Of a stretch of 64,000 nt of DNA, positions 46,861-55,543 are shown piece after piece. Source of the stretch: DASUPK01 sp963800285 (GTDB lineage Bacteria > Actinomycetota > Thermoleophilia > Solirubrobacterales > 70-9); contig CAWDAL010000009.1 of the NCBI GenBank assembly GCA_963800285.1, positions 104,977 through 168,976 of the forward strand, given 5' to 3'. Position numbers and translations under genes: made by a program. The notes under the pieces are model-generated. The model worked only from the letters and a program-made list of their open reading frames with translations. It made no database searches and was not told the DNA's origin. Numbering within the stretch: position 1 is the first letter of the stretch; each line of letters begins with the position of its first letter.

Positions 46861-47319
46861 ATGCGCGCCGCCGAATTGGCAGAGGAACGATGCTCGATCG
46901 CCAGGCCGGCCTCCCTGCTGGGCGACCGCTGGACCCTGGTGATCCTGCGCCAGTGCTTCAACGGCATCAAGCGCTTCGAGGACTTCCAGTCCACCCTCGG
47001 CATCTCCCGGTCCCTGCTCTCCGAGCGGCTCGGCCGCCTCGTCGACTCCGGGGTCCTCCGCCGCGAGCCCTACAAGGACGCCGTCCGCACCCGCGACCGC
47101 TACCGCCTCACCGAGATGGGCCTCGACCTCTACCCGGTGCTGATGGCCCTGCGCGAGTGGGGCGACCGCTACATGGCCGAGGAGGGCCCGCCGATCGAGA
47201 TCCGCCACAAGGGCTGCGGCGGGGAGCCGACCCTCGAGCTGCGCTGCTCGGAGTGCGGCGAGGAGGTCGGGGCCAGGGACGCCGAGGCGGTCCCGGGGCC
47301 CGGTCTCAAGGCCGTGTAG
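46861..47319 (+). CDS. HxlR-family transcriptional regulator
   Basis: 152 residues. Winged helix: CSIARPASLLGDRWTLVILR, then RFEDFQSTLGISRSLLSERL, with a C-terminal zinc-knuckle-like pair (CGGE..., CSECG). HxlR proteins sense aldehydes or reactive electrophiles; the divergent dehydrogenase/tautomerase pair is the likely target. Confidence 0.9.
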   Translation: MRAAELAEERCSIARPASLLGDRWTLVILRQCFNGIKRFEDFQSTLGISRSLLSERLGRLVDSGVLRREPYKDAVRTRDRYRLTEMGLDLYPVLMALREWGDRYMAEEGPPIEIRHKGCGGEPTLELRCSECGEEVGARDAEAVPGPGLKAV

Positions 47320-47325
47320 CTCGGC

Positions 47326-49581
47326 CTAGGGGAAGTTGCGGCAGGGCTCGCCGCGGAGCCCGGGACACGGGGGCAGCGGCGTCGGCGCCGATACTCCCGG
47401 GACGAGCGGGAGGATCAGCCTCGAGGGGTGTTTCTGCGAGAAGGCGATGGTGACGTTCGCGCCGTGGGACGGCACCAGCTGGTCGAAGGCCCAGACCGGC
47501 TGATCGCCGACCGGCGCGCTGACGGTGACGCGAATCCGGGAGCTGGCCCGGTAGACGTGGCCCTCGTAGTAGAGCGGGACGATCAGCTTGGCCAACCGGC
47601 CCTTGGGCAGCTTGGCGGCATCGTCGCGGCGCAGGCTGAGGACCGGCTCGAGCAGGGTGCTGTGCTTCGCGTCGAGCTTGCGCAGGCTGGTGCGCAGGTA
47701 GCCGCTCTGCACGTAGGTCTCCTTGCCGTCCGGCCTCACCTCGGAGACTGTGACCTGGAGGTCCACATCGGGCACCGAGGCGCGGATCCAGGCGTGCACC
47801 GCGCCGGCCCCGATGATTGCGGTGTCGGCGCCCAGCGGCGGGCTGACGAATGAGGCCGCGGTGCCCGCCGGCGGCTGGCGCCAGTCGAAGCTCGGATGGG
47901 CGGTCCAGAGATCCCCGCTGCCGGTGTCGCTGCCCGCGAAGTCGGTGGGCGGGCGAGCCTCCCGGTCCCACCTGAAGCGCTGGCTTCCCCCCTTGCGGCC
48001 CTTCTTCGGAGGCTTGCCGGCGAGGGCGCCGCTGGTGCGGAAGAACCAGGAGCGCGGCTTGGTCCCCGGGATCGGGAAGCGCTTGAAGTCGCGCTCGAAA
48101 CCGGGCACCGGAGCGCCCGGCGCACCGCCGCCGCCGTTGTCGAACAGGATCCTGATCGACGGCTGGGCCTCGAAGGCGCTCTTCGCCGTCTCGTAGCTGG
48201 GCTGGCCACGGATCGGGTCGGGGGGCAGGGTGACGCCGGGGACGCCCATCGCCTCCGCGTAGAGCAGCGATGCCGCCGAGGTCACCGACGGCGACAGGAC
48301 CGGTCTTCGCTGTGCCACGTAGAGCTCGAGGAAGTCGAACCACCGGTTGAAGGTCTCGGGGTCGAGCGAGTCGATATGCAGGCCGTTGGTGAAGGTGAAC
48401 CACTTGCGCTTCGTGCGGGTGAAGCGGTCGGCGAGGTTGGGGCAATGGGCGCCGGTCTGCTCGTCGTTGAACTGGCAGGCCACGAAGACCGGGACCCGGA
48501 CCTTGTTGACGAAGCTAGCCGGGGAGAGCGGGTTGGCGACCCGGGGACGGAAGTAGCGGTTCTTGGCGATCTTGTTGATCAGGTCGGCCGCCGCGGTATG
48601 CAGCGTCTGGTTGGCCTTGCAGATCTGGTCCCCTTCCTGGATCCGCTTATACGCCCACTTCTGCCCCTCGGTCGCCGAGGCGGGCTTGGCGTCGGCCACC
48701 CGGTCCTCGACCCATTGCGACGCGAAACCGGTGTTGAGCAGGCCGCCGGGGTAAAGCCACGTCGCCACGTTGTCGATCACCGACAGCGGCGTGATCGCCG
48801 CCAGGTGCGGCGGCCGCGTGGCGCCGACGAAGAGCTGGCTGAGACCGCCGTAGGAGATGCCGGCCATCCCGACCCGGTTGTGGAGTACCCAGGGCTGACG
48901 AGCCGCGGTCTCGACGACGTCGTAGCCGTCCAGGCTCTGCAGCCGCTCGAAGGAGTCGAAGGCGCCGCCGGAGCAGCCGGTGCCGCGCATGTTGACGTCG
49001 ATGACCGCGTAGCCGAGCAGGTTGAGGACCTGGCTGATGCCGCTCTCGGCGCCGGCCGGGTTGGCGTAGCCGTAGCCGGAGTACTCGACCAGGGTCGGAT
49101 AGGGACCGGCCGAGGCGGGTCCGGGCAGCCGCACGTCGATCGCCAGGCTGGTTCCGTCGCGTGTGTAGAGGTAGCCGTAGCCGCCGGCCGGCAGGGTCTG
49201 GTTGTAGATGCCGGGGTTCTTCGGGGCCGGCCTGTCGTTGAAGACGTTGACGCGCGCCGAGAGCGAGCCGTCCGCCGCGCGGACCCGATAGCCCTTGCCG
49301 GGGGGGATCCGGCGGAAGACCACGCCGCCCAGCGGGCCGACGGGCTTCTTGGAGACCCTCTTCCGCTTGCGGTCTAGCAGGCGCAGGCTGGTCCCGGGCT
49401 GGGCGCCGGTGACGTAGACCTGGTTGGCGCTGGCGTGGACGTTGAGGCCGTTCACCGCCGAGGCGCCCGCGGGTGCGAGCGCGCCGACCGTGAGCGCGGC
49501 CGCCAGCGCCGCCGGGACCAGCCATCTCCTCTTCCTCGCGCTCCCCGCGGAGCTCAAACCGGACCTCTCCTTGGTCGGCAT
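47326..49581 (-). CDS. Secreted CocE/NonD-type X-Pro dipeptidyl-peptidase-like hydrolase
   Basis: 751 residues from ATG 49,581: basic n-region and signal (WLVPAALAAALTVGALAPAGA), beta-rich N-terminal domain, S15 catalytic core with nucleophile in MAGISYGGLSQL and NMRGTGCSGG, and a C-terminal jelly roll. It likely cleaves an ester or peptide outside the cell. Related in class, though not a close copy, to the protein at 8,224. Confidence 0.87.
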   Translation of the reverse strand: MPTKERSGLSSAGSARKRRWLVPAALAAALTVGALAPAGASAVNGLNVHASANQVYVTGAQPGTSLRLLDRKRKRVSKKPVGPLGGVVFRRIPPGKGYRVRAADGSLSARVNVFNDRPAPKNPGIYNQTLPAGGYGYLYTRDGTSLAIDVRLPGPASAGPYPTLVEYSGYGYANPAGAESGISQVLNLLGYAVIDVNMRGTGCSGGAFDSFERLQSLDGYDVVETAARQPWVLHNRVGMAGISYGGLSQLFVGATRPPHLAAITPLSVIDNVATWLYPGGLLNTGFASQWVEDRVADAKPASATEGQKWAYKRIQEGDQICKANQTLHTAAADLINKIAKNRYFRPRVANPLSPASFVNKVRVPVFVACQFNDEQTGAHCPNLADRFTRTKRKWFTFTNGLHIDSLDPETFNRWFDFLELYVAQRRPVLSPSVTSAASLLYAEAMGVPGVTLPPDPIRGQPSYETAKSAFEAQPSIRILFDNGGGGAPGAPVPGFERDFKRFPIPGTKPRSWFFRTSGALAGKPPKKGRKGGSQRFRWDREARPPTDFAGSDTGSGDLWTAHPSFDWRQPPAGTAASFVSPPLGADTAIIGAGAVHAWIRASVPDVDLQVTVSEVRPDGKETYVQSGYLRTSLRKLDAKHSTLLEPVLSLRRDDAAKLPKGRLAKLIVPLYYEGHVYRASSRIRVTVSAPVGDQPVWAFDQLVPSHGANVTIAFSQKHPSRLILPLVPGVSAPTPLPPCPGLRGEPCRNFP

Positions 49582-49652
49582 CCCTCTCCTGCAGGCTGCA
49601 GCATATGCCGCCGCGGATTCGGGGCGTACCGATTCCTGCCGCGGGCCTCGGC

Positions 49653-50336
49653 TCAACCGGTGTGAAGCGCGTCCCCGCCCATCTCCTCCAGAGTGTTGCC
49701 GATCGGCGGGATGGGGTTGTCGCGCAGGATCCGCGCCATGTGCAGCAGGTTGTGGGCGCACCATGAGCTGGTCCGCTGGGTGTAGGGATGGTCCGGGCCC
49801 CCGGCGTCGAGGTACGACGGCCCCGGACCGGCGTCGCCGACCCAGTAGGTGTCGGCGTTGGGGGGGACGACGCAGCCCAGGTGGGTCATGTTGAAGAGGG
49901 TGGTCTCCGCGCTGGCGTGAGCGCCGTCCTCGTTGCCGGTGACGACCACGCCGGCGACCTTGTTGTAGAGCGGGTACTGGCCGACCGCGTTGCGCTCGTT
50001 GTAGGTGCCGTCGAGGCGCTCGATCACCATCTGGCAGACGGAGGAGCGGACCCCGAACCAGATCGACATGCCCATCAGGATGACGTCGGCGGCCTTGAAC
50101 TTCTCGAGCAGCTGCGGCCACTCGTCTCCGTCGCCCTCATCGGAGCTGACCCCGAACTTGATGTCGTAGTCGACCGGCCGGAAGAGCTCGGTCTCCACTC
50201 CGTGCTCCTCGAGGATGCCGAGGACGCGCTTCATCAGCGCCTCCGTGTGCGAGCGCTCGGGAGACTTCTTCAGCGTGCAGTTGACGCCGAGCGCCTTCAG
50301 GCCGGCGCCTGCGTCGGCGCCGAGTGACTCAGCCAT
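49653..50336 (-). CDS. NAD(P)H-dependent FMN reductase/flavodoxin-fold protein
   Basis: 227 residues. Flavodoxin-like fold with the phosphate loop region LKKSPERSHTEAL, MGMSIWFGVRSSVCQ and VVTGNEDGAHASAETT. The family (NADPH-dependent FMN reductases) reduces flavins, quinones or nitro compounds. Confidence 0.82.
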   Translation of the reverse strand: MAESLGADAGAGLKALGVNCTLKKSPERSHTEALMKRVLGILEEHGVETELFRPVDYDIKFGVSSDEGDGDEWPQLLEKFKAADVILMGMSIWFGVRSSVCQMVIERLDGTYNERNAVGQYPLYNKVAGVVVTGNEDGAHASAETTLFNMTHLGCVVPPNADTYWVGDAGPGPSYLDAGGPDHPYTQRTSSWCAHNLLHMARILRDNPIPPIGNTLEEMGGDALHTG

Positions 50337-50443
50337 TCCTTCTCCTCTCGATTCGGACGATTGACGCCCCTTCGTCCCCCTCCGGCCCGCAACGTTACGC
50401 GAGGCCGGGAGCCGAGATCGGCCGGTCGGTAAGGTCCGCCGCC

Positions 50444-51514
50444 GTGAGCAGCTACGACGCGATCAAGGACCTGCCGCTCGAGATCGAGGGCTATGAGCTC
50501 CAGGGACTCGAGTTCCACCCCGAGGGCGCCGACTTCGAGCGGCTCACCACGATCATTCACCTGAAGGGCGGCGGCCACGAGGGCCTCGGCGAGGACGTCG
50601 TCTACGACGCGCTCGATCACGTCGCCTTCCAGGACGCCGGCCCCGTGCTCGAGCTGGCGGGCAAGCACACGATCGAGTCGTTCTCGGAGCTGCTCGACGG
50701 GCTCGAGCTCTTCCCCAGCCCGCCCGAGCGCGAGGTCTCGGTCAACTACCGCCGCTGGGCCTTCGAGAGCGCCGCGCTCGACCTGGCGCTCCGCCAGGCC
50801 GGCAAGTCGCTGCACGAGGTCGTCGGGCGAGAGCCCAAGCCGGTCACCTTCGTCGTCTCGATGCGGCTGATCCCTCCGGGCTCGGACGAGGTCTCGACGA
50901 TCGAGCCGGTCCGCAAGCGCCTCGAGATCTACCCGACGCTGCGCTTCAAGCTCGATCCCACCAACGACTGGACCGACGAGCTGATCGGCCAGCTCGCCGA
51001 GACGGGGGCCGTCGACTCGCTCGACCTGAAGGGGCAGTACAAGGGCACGCCGGTCGACGTGGAGACGGATCCGGAGCTCTACCGCAAGCTGATCGAGACC
51101 TTCCCGGACGCCTGGCTCGAGGACCCGGACGTGAACGACGAGACGAAGCCGATCCTCGACCCGGTCGCCGATCGCGTCACCTGGGACGCCCCGATCCACT
51201 CGGTGGCGGACGTCAAGAGCCAGCCCTGGATGCCGAAGATGGTGAACATCAAGCCCTCGCGATTCGGGCCCCTGCACGAGCTCTTTGCCGGTTACGACTT
51301 CTGCGATCAGAACGGCATCGGCGCCTACGGCGGCGGGCAGTGGGAGCTCGGCCCCGGGCGCGGGCACATCCAGTACCTCGCTTCGATCTTCCATCCCGAC
51401 ACCCCCAATGACGTGGCGCCGTCCGGCTACAACACGGCCGGCACGGAGCCGGGGCTGCCATCGAGCCCGCTCGAGCCGATGCCGACGGAGACGGGCTTCA
51501 GGTGGGGCGAGTGA
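50444..51514 (+). CDS. Enolase-superfamily-like protein
   Basis: 356 residues from GTG 50,444, eight nt after a TAAGGT box. N-terminal capping region, then a barrel with FKLDPTNDW, LDLKGQY and WLEDPD segments at the positions of metal ligands in mandelate racemase/muconate-lactonising relatives, and MVNIKPSRFG. Substrate unknown. The divergent FMN reductase starts 107 bp away. Confidence 0.72.
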   Translation: MSSYDAIKDLPLEIEGYELQGLEFHPEGADFERLTTIIHLKGGGHEGLGEDVVYDALDHVAFQDAGPVLELAGKHTIESFSELLDGLELFPSPPEREVSVNYRRWAFESAALDLALRQAGKSLHEVVGREPKPVTFVVSMRLIPPGSDEVSTIEPVRKRLEIYPTLRFKLDPTNDWTDELIGQLAETGAVDSLDLKGQYKGTPVDVETDPELYRKLIETFPDAWLEDPDVNDETKPILDPVADRVTWDAPIHSVADVKSQPWMPKMVNIKPSRFGPLHELFAGYDFCDQNGIGAYGGGQWELGPGRGHIQYLASIFHPDTPNDVAPSGYNTAGTEPGLPSSPLEPMPTETGFRWGE

Positions 51515-51538
51515 CCGCGGCTCGATAGGCTGCCGACC

Positions 51539-52072
51539 ATGGCCGACCAGAGCTTCGCCGACGCCCTCAACGAGCAGATCTCGAACGAGTTCGCCGCCCA
51601 GCAGCAGTACATCGGGGCGGCCGTCTACTACGACTCCGAGACCCTGCCTCGCCTGGCCGCCTTCTTCTATCGCCAGGCGGTCGAGGAGCGGAATCACGCG
51701 ATGATCATGGTCCAGTACCTGCTCGACACCGATGAAGAGGTGAAGATCCCCGACATCACCTCCCAGCAGACGCGCTACGACGACGTCGTCGGACCCGTGA
51801 AGATGGCCCTCGAGCAGGAGAAGCGGGTCAGCGACGAGATCAACGACCTCTTCAAGCTCGCCCGCGATCAGGGCGACTTCCGGGCCGAGCAGTTCCTCAC
51901 CTGGTTCGTCAAGGAGCAGGTCGAGGAGGTCTCCTCGATGAACGACCTCCTCAACGTCTGCGAGCAGGCCAAGGACAGCCCGCTGCTGATCGAGGACTTC
52001 CTCGCCCGGGAGCAGGTGGGCGACGAGGGCGACGATCCCTCGATGCCGCCCGCCGCCGGCGGCGCGCTCTAG
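51539..52072 (+). CDS. Ferritin
   Basis: 177 residues. Four-helix ferritin with ligands in LNEQISNEFAAQQQYIGAAV, EERNHAMIM and EQVEEV. The C-terminus is extended by an acidic Gly/Pro tail. TAGGCT seven nt before the ATG suggests a leaderless transcript. Stores iron as a mineral core. It overlaps the convergent peptidase gene by 4 nt. Confidence 0.93.
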   Translation: MADQSFADALNEQISNEFAAQQQYIGAAVYYDSETLPRLAAFFYRQAVEERNHAMIMVQYLLDTDEEVKIPDITSQQTRYDDVVGPVKMALEQEKRVSDEINDLFKLARDQGDFRAEQFLTWFVKEQVEEVSSMNDLLNVCEQAKDSPLLIEDFLAREQVGDEGDDPSMPPAAGGAL

Positions 52073-52911
52073 GGCGCCCGACGCCGGTCCCGTCGAATCG
52101 TTCGAGCCCTGCGGGTGGGGCGCCCGCCTGATGGGATGCGGCTCGCCAGTGTCTGGCGCAGCTCGAGGATGTCCGCACGCGTGCCGTTGATCGGCGGTCG
52201 GCTGTCCTCCAGCTGCCGTGAGGAGAGCTCCACTTCGCGCGCGCCTGCGTTCTCCGCAGTCACTTCCCAGGCCGCGGCGCCCTCGCGGGCGCTGATCGTC
52301 TCGCTGAGCTCCGTGTCCTCGAAAAGCGCGCCCGTCTGATCCTCGAGCCCCAGGCCGGGCTCCAGCTCTCCACTCGCGATCGCGCGGAGGAAGCGGCGCC
52401 GGCGCACCGGCTCGCTCAGGTAGTGGACGCAGAGGCTGCCGGGCAGGGCGCCGAAACCGCTCGCCACGTCGGGGTCGCCCTGGGAGCTCGTGATGCCGCC
52501 GGCGAACCAGCACATCGCCCCGGCGCTCTGGCCGACGATCAGGATTCCCTCGGACCAGCACTCGCGCAGGATCTCGTCGAGGCCGTGAGCCCGCCAGATT
52601 GCGATCAGGTTCACCATGCTCCCGCCGCCGGCGTAGATCACGTCCTGGTTGAGGAGCTCCTCGCGCAGGTCGACAGGGTTGTCGCCGAGGCGGAAGAGCG
52701 AGATCGCCTGCGGCACGCAGTCGCGCTCGGCGAAGGAGCGGCGGAAGCGGGCGATCTGATCCTCCGGGTCGCCGCTCGCCGTGGGGAGCAGGCAGATCTT
52801 CGGGCGTGGAGAGTCCGCCAGCTCCACGATCAGGTCGCAGATCGCGTCGTTTCCCGCACGGCGGTCGAAGTCGTGTCCGCCGAGGGCGAGGATGCGGCGC
52901 CGGGCCGTCAC
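52069..52911 (-). CDS. Peptidase E-like S51 protease, paralogue 1
   Basis: 280 residues. S51 fold with nucleophile Ser in VGQSAGAMCW, IYAGGGSMVNL and ICLLPTASGD. The family cleaves Asp-X dipeptides; cyanophycinase is a relative. A basic Arg-rich C-terminal extension (RRARTIRRDRR) is unusual. It lies ten bp after paralogue 2, same strand. Confidence 0.88.
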   Translation of the reverse strand: MTARRRILALGGHDFDRRAGNDAICDLIVELADSPRPKICLLPTASGDPEDQIARFRRSFAERDCVPQAISLFRLGDNPVDLREELLNQDVIYAGGGSMVNLIAIWRAHGLDEILRECWSEGILIVGQSAGAMCWFAGGITSSQGDPDVASGFGALPGSLCVHYLSEPVRRRRFLRAIASGELEPGLGLEDQTGALFEDTELSETISAREGAAAWEVTAENAGAREVELSSRQLEDSRPPINGTRADILELRQTLASRIPSGGRPTRRARTIRRDRRRAP

Positions 52912-52921
52912 GTTGTTGACT

Positions 52922-53689
52922 CTACGCCGCGGCCTGGCGCACCGGCATCAAACGGGTTGCGCCTGCGGCGCACCCTCGCATGATCATCTCCGGCGCTTCC
53001 GCGCCCAGGTACCGGGTGGCCAGCCTGGTCTCGAGGACCTGGCTCCCTCGCCGTTCCAGCTTGTAGGCCCGCGCCTCGGGGCGGGAGGCGACGACCTCGA
53101 CCAGCTCGTCCCCCACGAAGCGCAGCGCGGCGCCGTCCTCGGCCGCGAAGCCCGAGGGCATCCCGTCGAGCAGATGGCGGTGAAAGGCACCCCGTCGCTC
53201 GCCGTCGCAGTAGTGGACCGCGTTCGAGTGGCGCAGGAAGCCAAGGCCGGGAACGCGGTTGACCTCGCCGTGGTAGCCGCTGACCGCCTCCGCGAACCAG
53301 CAGAGCGAGCCGGCGGAGAGCCCACACAGGATCACACCGGCCTCATAGGCCTCGCGGAGCATCGAATCGATGCCGTGCGCCCGCCAGACGCCCAGCAGGC
53401 TGATCAGGCTGCCGCCGCCGACGTAGATCAGGTCCTGCGTCAGCAGGTGAGAGCGGACGTCGGACACGCCCCGGTCGCGCCGGAACAGGCTGACGTGCGA
53501 GGGGCGCCCACGATCGCGAAAGCAGTTGTAGAAGCGGACCAGGTAGTGGTCGGCGTCCCCGCTCGCCGTCGGCAGGAAGCAGACGCGCGGGCTCGCCGTC
53601 CCGGTCAGGCCGAGTACGTAGTCGTCGAGGAGCGGATTGCCGGACTCCTGCGAGAACCCTCCGCCCCCGAAGGCGACGATCTGCCTCAT
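52922..53689 (-). CDS. Peptidase E-like S51 protease, paralogue 2
   Basis: 255 residues; ATG 53,689 gives the native beta strand MRQIVAFGGGG. Nucleophile in CGLSAGSLCWF, IYVGGGSLISL, CFLPTASGD. The final 19 residues are encoded by a family 2 dispersed repeat, so the natural C-terminus has probably been extended. Confidence 0.88.
   Translation of the reverse strand: MRQIVAFGGGGFSQESGNPLLDDYVLGLTGTASPRVCFLPTASGDADHYLVRFYNCFRDRGRPSHVSLFRRDRGVSDVRSHLLTQDLIYVGGGSLISLLGVWRAHGIDSMLREAYEAGVILCGLSAGSLCWFAEAVSGYHGEVNRVPGLGFLRHSNAVHYCDGERRGAFHRHLLDGMPSGFAAEDGAALRFVGDELVEVVASRPEARAYKLERRGSQVLETRLATRYLGAEAPEMIMRGCAAGATRLMPVRQAAA
52938..52982 (-). repeat. Dispersed repeat family 2, copy 4
   Basis: On the minus strand ATGCGAGGGTGCGCCGCAGG, then CGCAACCCGTTTGATG. 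It is read in frame as the C-terminus of the S51 protein. Confidence 0.72.
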
Positions 53690-53793
53690 CGCTCCCGTCA
53701 TGCCCGAAATTGTCCGCGCGGTGCGACCTTCGATCCTTGGACCGATGTCGAAAGATCGCCGAGGCCCGCTCGACCGCCTGTCGAAATCCGTGC

Positions 53794-55482
53794 CTACGGG
53801 CGCCGGATCGCCGGCTCGGGGCCCCTGCGCTGCGCGAACACGGCCAGCAGGACGAGCGGGGCGAACCAGGTCACGTACGGATAGAACCAGTGGTTGGCGG
53901 TCACTTGGACCGCGATCAGCAACACCGCAGCGAGTGCCGCCACCTGCAGCGTCGTGCGCCGCCCGGGCACGAAGAAGAAGAGAGCGGCGAGGGCCAGCGC
54001 GAACACCTTGCTGACGGTCTGGAGGAAGTGCAGCGACGGTGCCTGGCCCCAGACGCTGAACGGCGAGCCGCGCGAGGCCTGATAGCCCAGGGTGCGGTCA
54101 TAGAGCTCGCGGAAGCCGCCGTCTGGGAGCAGCGGAATCGTCACGATCGCGGCGGTGGCGAGGAAGGCGACCGTGAAGAGGATCAGCGGGCGCGGGCGCC
54201 GCTCGCCGTGACCCGCGGCCAAGAGCGGCGCGAGGATCAGCGGCCCGAACTTGGTCAGCCCCGCGAGCGCCGCAAGAGCGCCCCGGGCGGGCGGCGAGGA
54301 GATCACGAGCAGGCAGCAGACGACGAGCAGAGCCACCAGCGAGTCGTTGAAGCTCGAGCCCAGGGTGTACATCGTGAACGGGAAGGCGAGCCAGGCGTAG
54401 GCCAGGGCGACGCCGAGGGTGGTCCCCTCCGGGCCTGCGCGGACGCGGCGTCCGAGGGCGAACAGCGCCAGTGCCGTGAGCAGCTCGAAGCCGAGCGCGG
54501 CCGCTCGCGCCGCGGAGACCTCATCCCAGTGCCCGCTCCACGGGAGGGCCTGCTCGAACGGGACGTATGCCAGGTAGTTGACCGGCCCGTAGACGTCCCC
54601 GCGGATGGGCATCCCGGATGACGCTCCCGGGCCGTACACCTCCTCGCCGTTGAGGAGCCGGTCGGCCCCGATCACGCCGGCCAGCCCGACGTCGATCACC
54701 TTGCCCTCGCGCGCGACGTAGGCGGTGTGGAAGGCGACCAGCGCGACGATCCCCGCGACCAGCAGCCCACGCGGCGCGAACGGCAGCAGCCGGTCGCGCG
54801 CCTCGGTGGGCCGGAAACCCGCGATCAGCATTCGCAGGAAGACGTAGGCGAGGACCGGATACACCAGCGCCACCGAGGCCTCGATCTTGGCGTGGTTGAA
54901 GAACGCGAGCGAGACGCTGAACCCGAGCAGCGCCAAGAGGTCCAGGTGGATCAGCCGCAACGGCTTGCGGGGATCGACGAAGGGCGCCAGGAAGAGGAGG
55001 CAGAGCGGCAGCCAGATCCAGAGGTGGTTGACGTCCCCCGACACGGCCCCCGGGTACCCGCGGGCGAGCTTGGTGTCTACCTGGGTCCCGGTCCAGGTCT
55101 CGACGGCGCATCCACGGGCGTCATCGATCACGACCTGACCGACATCGTCACCGCTCGCGTCGAAATAGTCGACCTGCCACTGACGGGCCGATCCCGCGCC
55201 GGTTCGCGTGCGGGTCTCGAAGCGGCGGACCGATCCCTGGGGCGTCAGGGCAGCGGTGGCCATCGCCGTCGCTTGCCCGGGAGTGAGAAGGAACCCCTGG
55301 ACTCGAGCTGCTTGTGCGAGCGGCCGCGAGAGCGTGGTGGTCTGCCCCCCGAAGGGCGGCTGATCGGCTGGGTCGAAGGAGCCTGCGTCGCACGCATCGG
55401 CCGCAGCCGGCGCCAAAGCCAGAATGGGCAGGGCGAGCAGCATTGCCCACGACAGCCGTCGAAGACGCGAGTGCATTCGCAA
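53794..55482 (-). CDS. Polytopic membrane protein, GT87/mannosyltransferase-like
   Basis: 562 residues: signal-like N-terminus, an extracytoplasmic domain to about residue 145, then about ten helices. YPVLAYVFLRML, GDVYGPVNYLAYVPFE and SPFSVWGQAPS resemble membrane GT-C glycosyltransferases (DUF2029/GT87). It would use a polyprenyl-linked sugar. Specificity unknown. Confidence 0.65.
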   Translation of the reverse strand: MRMHSRLRRLSWAMLLALPILALAPAAADACDAGSFDPADQPPFGGQTTTLSRPLAQAARVQGFLLTPGQATAMATAALTPQGSVRRFETRTRTGAGSARQWQVDYFDASGDDVGQVVIDDARGCAVETWTGTQVDTKLARGYPGAVSGDVNHLWIWLPLCLLFLAPFVDPRKPLRLIHLDLLALLGFSVSLAFFNHAKIEASVALVYPVLAYVFLRMLIAGFRPTEARDRLLPFAPRGLLVAGIVALVAFHTAYVAREGKVIDVGLAGVIGADRLLNGEEVYGPGASSGMPIRGDVYGPVNYLAYVPFEQALPWSGHWDEVSAARAAALGFELLTALALFALGRRVRAGPEGTTLGVALAYAWLAFPFTMYTLGSSFNDSLVALLVVCCLLVISSPPARGALAALAGLTKFGPLILAPLLAAGHGERRPRPLILFTVAFLATAAIVTIPLLPDGGFRELYDRTLGYQASRGSPFSVWGQAPSLHFLQTVSKVFALALAALFFFVPGRRTTLQVAALAAVLLIAVQVTANHWFYPYVTWFAPLVLLAVFAQRRGPEPAIRRP

Positions 55483-55543
55483 TGGCTATCGGATTACGCC
55501 GATCGAAAGCACCGGGCCTCGAGGGTCGGGAAGACGTAGGGCT

